A stretch of 5,292 nucleotides of DNA from Planctomycetota bacterium (GTDB lineage: Bacteria > Planctomycetota > UBA8108). The translations under genes were made by a program, and so were the position numbers. The notes beneath the pieces are model-generated. The model worked only from the letters and a program-made list of their open reading frames with translations. It had not been told where the DNA came from and did not search any database. Shown piece after piece: positions 1 through 4,653 of this stretch. Every line of letters starts with the position of its first letter. The stretch's first letter is position 1. The DNA is taken from assembly GCA_016928605.1 (NCBI GenBank), contig JAFGKN010000308.1:1-5292 (forward strand). Direction: 5' to 3'.

Positions 1-638
1 GCGACGCCGCCGGCGGCGAAGTTGGGCACCGGAAGCCGGCCGGTCTCGGCCACCTGACAGACCAGCTCGTAGGGAGCTCCGAGCTCCTTCGCGCTGTGCA
101 TACGCTCCTCGGGGGGCAAGGTCGTCAGCGCGCGGATCTCGCCGCCGATCCGCCGCAGATGGCGGACGGCCTCGACGACGTTTCCCGTGCCGGCCTCGCC
201 CTTCGTCCGGATCATCGCCGCGCCCTCGCCGATCCGCCGCAGGGCTTCTCCGAGATTCCTCGCCCCGCAGACGAAGGGGACGGTGAACGGGTGCTTGTCG
301 ATGTGATGCTCCTCGTCGGCGGGCGTCAACACCTCGCTCTCGTCGACGTAGTCGACCTTGAGCGCCTCGAGGATCCGGGCCTCCATGAAGTGGCCGATGC
401 GGGCCTTCGCCATGACGGGGATCGTCACGGCCTCCTGGATCTCGCGGATGCGCGCGGCGGGAGCCATCCGGGCGACGCCCCCCTCGCGGCGGATGTCCGC
501 CGGGACGCGTTCGAGCGCCATCACGGCCACCGCTCCCGCGGCCTCGGCGATGCGCGCCTGCTCTGCAGTCGTGACGTCCATGATGACGCCGCCGACGAGC
601 ATGCGAGCCAGACCGACCTTTTCTTCCCAGTTCTTCAT
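1..638 (-). CDS. pdxS: Pyridoxal 5'-phosphate synthase lyase subunit PdxS (partial, C-terminus beyond left edge)
   Basis: PdxS condenses ribose 5-phosphate (or ribulose 5-phosphate), glyceraldehyde 3-phosphate (or dihydroxyacetone phosphate) and ammonia into pyridoxal 5'-phosphate. The ammonia comes from the glutaminase PdxT, and the complex is cytosolic. The reading frame from the ATG at 636-638 gives 212 codons with no stop before the left edge. It matches the PdxS beta/alpha barrel almost throughout: GGVIMD at residues 16-21 with the sugar-binding Asp21, VMALERVPADIR at 39-50, VMAKARIGH at 75-83 with Lys78 (equivalent to Lys81 of Bacillus), VDESEVLTPADEE at 98-110, and RTKGEAGTGN at 144-153 with Lys146 (equivalent to Lys149). 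It ends in NFAAGGV. The family is about 290-300 residues long, so roughly 80 are missing. A GAGAAGG ribosome site lies seven bases before the ATG. The gene follows gpsA by 97 bases after a short leader. pdxT is expected further left but is not visible. The identification is very secure. Confidence 0.97.
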   Translation of the reverse strand, partial: MKNWEEKVGLARMLVGGVIMDVTTAEQARIAEAAGAVAVMALERVPADIRREGGVARMAPAARIREIQEAVTIPVMAKARIGHFMEARILEALKVDYVDESEVLTPADEEHHIDKHPFTVPFVCGARNLGEALRRIGEGAAMIRTKGEAGTGNVVEAVRHLRRIGGEIRALTTLPPEERMHSAKELGAPYELVCQVAETGRLPVPNFAAGGV

Positions 639-678
639 GGCTTGACCTTCTCGAAGGGAGTTCTTGGAAGCATCGGTG

Positions 679-719
679 ATGATAGGCCCACATTTTGGGT
701 TTTTCCGGGATTTTTGCAA
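679..719 (-). promoter_or_regulatory. Weak promoter candidate for pdxS
   Basis: The 108-bp gap between gpsA and pdxS is clearly richer in A and T than the surrounding genes. Read leftward it contains TATCAT (679-684), which matches five of six bases of the -10 consensus and lies about 40 bases before the pdxS ATG. No good -35 box sits at the normal distance; the only recognisable one, TTGCAA at 714-719, is about 29 bases upstream, which is too far. pdxS may therefore be read partly from this site and partly by read-through from plsY-gpsA. I see no intrinsic terminator after gpsA on this strand. Confidence 0.25.
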
Positions 720-746
720 CGGGGGGTTCCGGCGTGCGGGCTGGGC

Positions 747-1751
747 TCACATCTCGGTGCGGAGCTGCCGGGTCATCAGGTCGACGACCGCCTCGCGGGG
801 CGGCTTCCCCTCGAAGAGGACGGCGTGCACCTCGGCCGTGATCGGCAGCTCCACCCCCAGCCTGGCGGCGAGGTGATGGAGGCTGCGCGTGGTCTCCACG
901 CCCTCGGCGACGGTGCTCGCGGAGGCGAGGATGTCGCCGAGAGACTCGCCGGCGGCGATCCGGAGGCCGACGGCACGGTTGCGTGAATGGCGGCTCGTGC
1001 AGGTGGCGATCAGGTCGCCGATGCCGCTCAGGCCGGCGAAGGTCTCCAGCTCGGCGCCCAGGGCCGCTCCCAGGCGCGTCATCTCGCGCGCTCCGCGGCA
1101 GAGGAGAGCCGCCCGCGCGTTGTCCCCGAACCCCAGGCCGTCCGAGATGCCGGCGGCGAGGGCGATGACGTTCTTGGTCGCGCCGGCGATCTCGATGCCG
1201 AGCGGATCGCGGCTCGTGTAGACGCGGAACGCTGCCGTCGTCAGGAGCGCCTGGATCTCGGCGGACAGCTCGGGGTCGTCGCTCGAGACGACGACGGCGG
1301 CCGGAAGCCCGCGGCCCACCTCCTCCGCGTGGCTGGGACCGCTGAGCACCGCCACGCGGCTTCGAGGCAGGAGCTCCCGGAGGATGCGCGAGGGGAGCTG
1401 GAGCGTGGTGCGCTCGAAGCCCTTCGAGCAGGAGATGTACGCCGCCTCCTGCGGGAGGTGCGGGCGGAGCCGCTCGATCGTCGAGCGCAGGAACTGCGTG
1501 GGGACCACCGAGACGACGAGGCGCGCGCCGGGGGCGATCTCCGATATGTCCGACGAGAACCGGATCTCTCCGGGCAGCGCGATGCCCGGCAGGTACTTCC
1601 GATTCTCGCGGTGGAGCAGTATGTCGCGGGTTTCCTCCGCATCGAAGCCCCACACGGAGACGCGGTGGCCCCCCGAGTGGAGGGTGATGGCGACGGCGGT
1701 TCCGAATCCTCCGTTGCCCAGGACGAGGATGGGGGCGGTGTCAGCTGTCAT
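747..1751 (-). CDS. gpsA: Glycerol-3-phosphate dehydrogenase [NAD(P)+] GpsA
   Basis: GpsA is the soluble enzyme that reduces dihydroxyacetone phosphate to sn-glycerol 3-phosphate with NAD(P)H, supplying the backbone for membrane phospholipids. The 334-residue product has the usual family length. It starts with a Rossmann nucleotide-binding turn, GNGGFGTA at residues 12-19. This keeps the GxGxxG pattern, although most relatives carry G-A-G-S-(W/Y)-G. Further family marks are SCSKGFE (107-113), LSGPSHAEEV (136-145), GATKNVIALAAG (190-201) with the catalytic lysine Lys193, GLGFGDNARAAL (205-216), GIGDLIATC (243-251) and the substrate/cofactor motif SRNRAVG (256-262). The ATG at 1749-1751 overlaps the plsY stop by one base (TGATG read leftward), so translation is probably coupled. 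A GGGAGAG sequence lies about ten bases upstream. The frame stays open far upstream, but that part is the antisense-frame shadow of plsY and has no family similarity, so the ATG is preferred. Confidence in the function is high. Confidence 0.97.
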   Translation of the reverse strand: MTADTAPILVLGNGGFGTAVAITLHSGGHRVSVWGFDAEETRDILLHRENRKYLPGIALPGEIRFSSDISEIAPGARLVVSVVPTQFLRSTIERLRPHLPQEAAYISCSKGFERTTLQLPSRILRELLPRSRVAVLSGPSHAEEVGRGLPAAVVVSSDDPELSAEIQALLTTAAFRVYTSRDPLGIEIAGATKNVIALAAGISDGLGFGDNARAALLCRGAREMTRLGAALGAELETFAGLSGIGDLIATCTSRHSRNRAVGLRIAAGESLGDILASASTVAEGVETTRSLHHLAARLGVELPITAEVHAVLFEGKPPREAVVDLMTRQLRTEM

Positions 1752-2461
1752 CACTCGCGTTCTCTCCCGGAGGTCTCGCCCTCCTCCGGCGGATCCGGCG
1801 CTCTCTCGCCGGAGGGCCCGGCGAGGGGGGACGGGCGCCGGAAGCCGAGCTCGCGGCCGGCGAGGAGGCGCGCGATGTTCGAGCGATGCCGGCCGATGAC
1901 CAGGAGCGCCAGAGCCAGCGAGACGATGAGCAGAGCGAGGTGCTCCTCGAGGATCGTGGCGCGGTGGCTCAGCCAGACGGCCACCGGCAGGCAGAGCGCG
2001 GCTGCGATCGATGCCACCGAGACCACCCGGCCGGCGAGGAAGAACGTCGCCGTCCAGACGATACCAGCCGCCAGCGAGGCGATCCAGGCCAGGGCGGCCA
2101 TCGCGCCGAACGTCGTGGCGACGCCTTTTCCACCGCGGAACTTGAGGTACAGAGGGAAGATGTGACCGACGACGGCCGCCGCTCCGCACGCCACCGCGAG
2201 GACGGATCGCTGGCCATCGCTCGCCTCGAGAGGCAGCAGACGGGCGGCGAACACGGCGCCGAGGCCCTTCGCGAAGTCGAGCAGGAAGGCGGCGGCGGCC
2301 CAGCGCCGGCCGAGGACGCGGCCGAGATTCGTCGCGCCGATGTTGCCGCTGCCGGTGCGGCGGATGTCGACGCCGCGGCTCAGGCCCAGCAGCAGCCCGA
2401 ACGGGAGGCTGCCCAGCAGGTAGGATCCCAGGACGAGGATGGTCGCCATCGACCAGAACAT
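1751..2461 (-). CDS. plsY: Acyl-phosphate:glycerol-3-phosphate acyltransferase PlsY
   Basis: PlsY is an integral inner-membrane enzyme that moves an acyl group from acyl-phosphate (made by PlsX) to position 1 of glycerol 3-phosphate, giving lysophosphatidic acid. The 236-residue product is strongly hydrophobic, with about five to six membrane segments near residues 5-27, 54-76, 85-106, 114-143, 147-168 and 172-190. All three conserved loops are present: SLPFG followed by TGSGNIGATN (36-45), FRGGKGVAT (108-116), and HRSNIARLL (192-200). LDFAKG (61-66) and GHIFP (99-103) also fit the family. Residues from about 203 on form a hydrophilic tail rich in Pro, Glu and Gly, longer than in many relatives. 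The first ATG (2459-2461) is chosen because AGAGG lies five bases before it; Met5 has no such site. The stop overlaps the gpsA start, so the enzyme making glycerol 3-phosphate and the one using it are coupled. Certainty is high. Confidence 0.96.
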   Translation of the reverse strand: MFWSMATILVLGSYLLGSLPFGLLLGLSRGVDIRRTGSGNIGATNLGRVLGRRWAAAAFLLDFAKGLGAVFAARLLPLEASDGQRSVLAVACGAAAVVGHIFPLYLKFRGGKGVATTFGAMAALAWIASLAAGIVWTATFFLAGRVVSVASIAAALCLPVAVWLSHRATILEEHLALLIVSLALALLVIGRHRSNIARLLAGRELGFRRPSPLAGPSGERAPDPPEEGETSGRERE

Positions 2462-2528
2462 CGCTGCCTCTACCTCGGGTCTCCGGAGCCGATGCGGGCG
2501 TTTTTCGAGCGGCCGCTGCGGCGGGGGG

Positions 2529-2556
2529 TTGCCAAAACCGCGAGACGCATTATAGT
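2529..2556 (+). promoter_or_regulatory. Candidate rightward sigma-70-type promoter for glnA
   Basis: TTGCCA (2529-2534) matches the -35 consensus at five of six positions. A 16-base spacer separates it from TATAGT (2551-2556), also five of six against TATAAT. This is the best promoter match in the window, and it lies in an A/T-rich island within very GC-rich DNA. Transcription would begin near 2563, leaving a leader of about 260 bases before glnA. No sigma-54 site (GG-N10-GC with the usual flanks) was seen, so NtrC-type control of the enterobacterial kind is not supported here. Confidence 0.5.
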
Positions 2557-2578
2557 ATTGCTTCGAGCTGTCTTGCCA
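2549..2578 (-). promoter_or_regulatory. Candidate leftward promoter for plsY-gpsA
   Basis: Read leftward, there is an exact TATAAT -10 box at 2549-2554. The best -35 candidate is TGGCAA at 2573-2578, 18 bases away, which matches only three of six bases of TTGACA. The predicted start of transcription is near 2542, giving an untranslated leader of about 80 bases before the plsY ATG. The -10 box overlaps the -10 box of the rightward glnA promoter. The call rests on sequence match alone. Confidence 0.4.
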
Positions 2579-2751
2579 GACGCAATCCGGGCCGGCTTCC
2601 AGGGGTCCTGAGGAAGCCGGTGCGGCGGATGAGCGGACCGAGGCGCTCCGGCGCCGGCGGGCTCATCCGGCAGACCTTTTGGTGATCCCTGCGCGGGGAT
2701 CTCTTCGATCCGCGTCTTGACGCGGGCCGGGGAGAGAGGGAACGTTATGCG

Positions 2752-2811
2752 GACCTCGGGCGATCCGCCCGGAGGTAGGGCTTCTCTCGCTCGTTCACCC
2801 AAGGGGAGGTC
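2752..2811 (+). promoter_or_regulatory. Alternative pairing around the glnA ribosome site
   Basis: GACCTC at 2752-2757 can pair perfectly over six bases with GAGGTC at 2806-2811, which is the glnA Shine-Dalgarno region. Its ACCTC part can instead pair with GAGGT at 2772-2776, inside the local ten-pair hairpin. The two pairings exclude each other: one hides the ribosome site and the other frees it. This is the arrangement of a translational switch, but no ligand, protein or comparative support is known. The local hairpin looks the more stable by inspection, so the default state would be open. Confidence 0.3.
2804..2810 (+). promoter_or_regulatory. Ribosome binding site that fixes the glnA start
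   Basis: GGGAGGT lies 11 bases before the ATG at 2822-2824. This near-perfect Shine-Dalgarno sequence, together with the usual N-terminal length of glutamine synthetase, favours 2822 over the in-frame ATG at 2747 and TTG at 2717. Confidence 0.75.
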
Positions 2812-2821
2812 ACCAAGACCC

Positions 2822-4249
2822 ATGTTAGGACCGAAAGCAACTCCCGCGGATGTTCTCCGTTTCGCCAAGGAGAAGGGAGTCGAGATCGTCGACTTCCGCT
2901 TCATGGATTTCCCCGGCCTCTGGCAGCACACGTCCGCGCCGATCCGCGTGCTGGACGAGTCCTCGTTCGAGGACGGGTTCGGCTTCGACGGCTCGAGCAT
3001 CCGCGGCTGGCAGGGCATCCACGAGAGCGACATGCTCCTCCTGCCGGATCCCACGACGGCCTTCCTCGATCCCTTCTGCAGCATCCCCACGCTCGTCCTG
3101 CTGAGCAACATCCAGGACCCGATCACCCGCGAGGACTACTCGCGCGATCCGCGCAATGTCTGCCGCAAGGCGGTCGAGTACGTCAAGTCGACGGGCATCG
3201 CCGACCTGGCGTGCTTCGGGCCGGAGGCCGAGTTCTTCGTCTTCGACGAGATCCGGTACTCCGAGGCGCAGAACCACGCGTCGTACATGATCGACTCGCG
3301 GGAGGGCTTCTGGAACACCGGAGCGGAGGAGAAGCCGAACCTCGGCTACAAGGTGCGCTACAAGGAGGGGTACTTCCCGTGCCCGCCGATCGACACCATG
3401 CAGGACCTCCGGAGCGAGATGGTGCTCACGATGCAGGACGTGGGGCTGGAGGTCGAGGCGCACCACCACGAGGTGGCGACGGCCGGCCAGGCCGAGATCG
3501 ACCTCAAGTTTCAGCCGATCCTGACTATGGCGGACCACCTGACGATCTACAAGTACATCGTGAAGAACGTGGCCCGCAAGCACGGCAAGGCGGCGACCTT
3601 CATGCCCAAGCCCGTCTTCATGGACAACGGCAGCGGCATGCACGTCCACTTCTCCCTCTGGCGGGGGGACAAGCCCCTGTTCGCGGGGGACAAGTACGCG
3701 GGGTTGAGCGACACTGCCCTCTACGCGATCGGCGGGCTCCTGGCTCACGCGAGCGCTCTGGTGGCACTGACCAACCCGACGACGAACTCCTACCGGAGGC
3801 TCGTGCCCGGCTTCGAGGCGCCGAACCGCCTGGCCTACTCGAGCCGCAACCGCAGCGCGGCGATCCGCATCCCGATGTACTCGCCGAGCCCCAAGGCGAA
3901 GCGGCTCGAGTTCCGCTGCCCCGATCCGACCTGCAACCCGTACCTCGCGTTCTCGGCCATCCTGATGGCGGCTCTCGACGGCATCCAGAACAAGATCGAG
4001 CCTGGCGATCCGCTGGACAAGGACATCTACGATCTGCCGCCGGAGGAGGAGCGCAAGGTTCCGCTGACGCCCGGAAGCCTCGAGGAGGCGCTGGCCTGCC
4101 TGGAGAGGGATCACCAGTTCCTCCTCAAGGGGGATGTCTTCACCGCGGACGTGATCAAGACCTGGATCCAGTACAAGCGGATCCGGGAGGTCTCCGCGGT
4201 CCGCGTCCGGCCGCATCCGCACGAGTTCGCGCTCTACTTCGACGCGTGA
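2822..4249 (+). CDS. glnA: Glutamine synthetase, type I (beta subgroup)
   Basis: This enzyme makes glutamine from glutamate, ammonia and ATP and works as a cytosolic dodecamer. The 475-residue product has the type I length. A beta-grasp N-domain carries GFDGSSIRGW (54-63), including the Asp that reaches the neighbouring active site. The catalytic domain shows FGPEAEFFVF (132-141) with metal ligands Glu135 and Glu137, HHHEVATAGQAEID (214-227) with Glu217 and Glu225, NGSGMHVH (269-276) with His274, NPTTNSYRRLVPGFEAP (318-334), and RLEFRCPDP (361-369) with Glu363 and Arg365. Residues about 150-190 form the insertion typical of the beta subgroup. DIYDLPPEE (401-409) places Tyr403 at the adenylylation position of the enterobacterial enzyme, so control by a GlnE-type adenylyltransferase is likely. 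The ATG at 2822 follows a strong ribosome site. An in-frame ATG at 2747 would add 25 residues unlike the family. The gene appears to stand alone, divergent from plsY. Confidence 0.98.
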   Translation: MLGPKATPADVLRFAKEKGVEIVDFRFMDFPGLWQHTSAPIRVLDESSFEDGFGFDGSSIRGWQGIHESDMLLLPDPTTAFLDPFCSIPTLVLLSNIQDPITREDYSRDPRNVCRKAVEYVKSTGIADLACFGPEAEFFVFDEIRYSEAQNHASYMIDSREGFWNTGAEEKPNLGYKVRYKEGYFPCPPIDTMQDLRSEMVLTMQDVGLEVEAHHHEVATAGQAEIDLKFQPILTMADHLTIYKYIVKNVARKHGKAATFMPKPVFMDNGSGMHVHFSLWRGDKPLFAGDKYAGLSDTALYAIGGLLAHASALVALTNPTTNSYRRLVPGFEAPNRLAYSSRNRSAAIRIPMYSPSPKAKRLEFRCPDPTCNPYLAFSAILMAALDGIQNKIEPGDPLDKDIYDLPPEEERKVPLTPGSLEEALACLERDHQFLLKGDVFTADVIKTWIQYKRIREVSAVRVRPHPHEFALYFDA

Positions 4250-4319
4250 CGCGCTCGCGGATTATCAGACCGCGCGGCCCCCTCCAGTGGCCGATCCGGC
4301 CCGGTCGAGGTATCTATGA

Positions 4320-4449
4320 GTATCTGTTGCGAATCGATCGCCGGCTTGCGGGCGCGATAGCGGATCAGCTGCCGCTGCGCACCTTTCTGTTCGTTCAGTG
4401 GTATCCTTCAGCGCGGTAGGCCGTATCCGCGGGCATCCGCAACAGATAC
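4320..4449 (+). ncRNA. Candidate structured RNA or small inverted-repeat element
   Basis: A perfect 12-base inverted repeat, GTATCTGTTGCG (4320-4331) and CGCAACAGATAC (4438-4449), closes a 130-bp segment. Unlike other hairpins here the arms are not GC-only, so chance is less likely. Inside, ATCGC (4337-4341) pairs with GCGAT (4354-4358), and GCGGAT (4360-4365) pairs with ATCCGC (4425-4430). Within the latter, CGCTG (4373-4377) pairs with CAGCG (4409-4413), and shorter ACC/GGT and CTG/CAG pairs lead to an apical loop at 4390-4395. Together this can be drawn as a three-way junction. CCGATC (4291-4296) with GGTCGG (4461-4466) could extend the outer stem with one G-U pair. It could be a small RNA of roughly 6S size, a cis-acting leader of the next gene, the glnA 3' end, or a miniature mobile element. 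It matches no RNA family I can recognise. The strand is assumed. Confidence 0.3.
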
Positions 4450-4484
4450 CGATCAGCAGCGGTCGGCCCGAGCGTGCGCCGGGC

Positions 4485-4512
4485 CCTCCGCCGGACGAGG
4501 CTCCGGCGGAGG
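4485..4512. repeat. Perfect 11-pair GC-rich hairpin
   Basis: CCTCCGCCGGA (4485-4495) and TCCGGCGGAGG (4502-4512) are exact reverse complements around the six-base loop CGAGGC. No T-run follows on either strand. It could block transcription leaving glnA in a Rho-assisted way, or protect a 3' end, but this is inferred from position only. Confidence 0.55.
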
Positions 4513-4552
4513 CGCGGACGTGCTCGTGGTCCGGATCGCAGCCGCCCATCGA

Positions 4553-4595
4553 CCGCGGCCGCACGCTCCCAGGCCGCGGCCGCCCGCTTCCAAGG
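4553..4595. repeat. Two-copy imperfect tandem repeat, about 21-22 bp
   Basis: The units at 4553-4573 and 4574-4595 both begin CCGCGGCCGC and continue CGCT(C/T)CCA(A)GG, differing by two substitutions and one inserted base. They are directly adjacent. This looks like a recent local duplication by slippage; two copies are too few for a CRISPR array. Confidence 0.6.
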
Positions 4596-4609
4596 CTGCG
4601 GGCGGCCGC
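4576..4609. repeat. Perfect 12-pair all-GC hairpin before the right-hand gene
   Basis: GCGGCCGCCCGC (4576-4587) and GCGGGCGGCCGC (4598-4609) pair fully around a ten-base loop, which could close two further C-G pairs. The left arm lies inside the second tandem-repeat unit. It ends 32 bases before the ribosome site of the next gene. There is no U-run, so it is not a standard terminator; it could act as a leader structure or a Rho-linked stop. Confidence 0.55.
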
Positions 4610-4641
4610 TCGCGCCGGGAGCCGGTTCGCGAGGCTACGAC

Positions 4642-4646
4642 GGAGG
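4642..4646 (+). promoter_or_regulatory. Ribosome binding site supporting a TTG start
   Basis: GGAGG lies seven bases before the TTG at 4654-4656, an ideal distance. No in-frame ATG occurs until late in the coding region (at 5203), well past the membrane segment and most of the visible domain. This site is therefore the main reason for the start chosen. Confidence 0.75.
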
Positions 4647-4653
4647 AAGCCCC

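Larger units (their letters stand above)
2563..2821 (+). promoter_or_regulatory. Long, hairpin-rich 5' leader of glnA (possible regulatory RNA)
   Basis: If transcription starts near 2563, glnA has a leader of about 260 bases that folds into successive hairpins visible by eye. These are: 2592-2600 with 2612-2620 (nine pairs, 11-base loop); 2626-2634 with 2661-2669 (nine pairs), enclosing 2642-2646 with 2651-2655 around a UCCG tetraloop; 2684-2689 with 2696-2701 (six pairs); 2710-2715 with 2720-2725 (six pairs, CUUG loop); and 2753-2757 plus 2758-2762 with 2766-2770 plus 2772-2776 (ten pairs, one bulged G). GAACG (2740-2744) and CGTTC (2792-2796) can close a stem around the last hairpin. None is followed by a U-run, so classical attenuation is not evident. 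It does not match the known glutamine riboswitch as I recall it. GC-rich DNA forms chance hairpins, so function is inferred from their density and placement. Confidence 0.4.
4250..4653 (+). other. 404-bp intergenic region without a convincing gene, rich in inverted repeats
   Basis: Open frames here on both strands give low-complexity Arg/Pro/Gly/Ala sequences with no family resemblance, so I call no protein. Just after the glnA stop, CGCGG (4256-4260) and CCGCG (4270-4274) form a five-pair hairpin around a nine-base loop, with no T-run, making a poor intrinsic terminator. The region then holds a 130-bp inverted-repeat element (4320-4449), an 11-pair hairpin (4485-4512), a two-copy tandem repeat (4553-4595) and a 12-pair hairpin (4576-4609), each listed separately. 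No clear promoter for the downstream gene was found. Confidence 0.6.

Noticed and set aside
686..705. Terminator-like CCCA-loop-TGGG followed by TTTTT on the plus strand
   Set aside because: The stem has only four pairs and no plus-strand gene ends here; the genes on both sides run leftward.
96..986. Open frame of 296 codons on the plus strand opposite pdxS and the end of gpsA
   Set aside because: The minus-strand PdxS and GpsA proteins fully explain this DNA; the plus-strand product has no recognisable domain.
987..2165. Open frame of 392 codons on the plus strand opposite gpsA and plsY
   Set aside because: It is antisense to two securely identified genes, and its composition (Arg/Gly/Ala/Asp repeats) is that of a shadow frame.
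2698..2716. TTCGATC resembling a tRNA T-loop
   Set aside because: The flanking bases do not form a five-pair T-stem, and no acceptor or anticodon arm fits.
2735..2811. Known glutamine riboswitch (glnA motif)
   Set aside because: GAACG, GGAGGTAGGG and CGTTCA occur here, but the stem strands are in the reverse order from the known motif as I recall it, and no GAACG follows CGTTCA. The resemblance is probably accidental.
2825..4222. Long open frame of 465 codons on the minus strand opposite glnA
   Set aside because: It mirrors glnA over almost its full length, encodes Arg/Val/Asp/Leu-rich low-complexity sequence and has no family features. Such shadows arise from high GC third positions.
4265..4564. 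99-codon minus-strand open frame in the gap after glnA
   Set aside because: It is low complexity, spans the inverted-repeat element and hairpin, and has no family similarity.
4553..4609. CRISPR-like repeat array
   Set aside because: There are only two adjacent imperfect copies with no spacers and no cas genes in the window.
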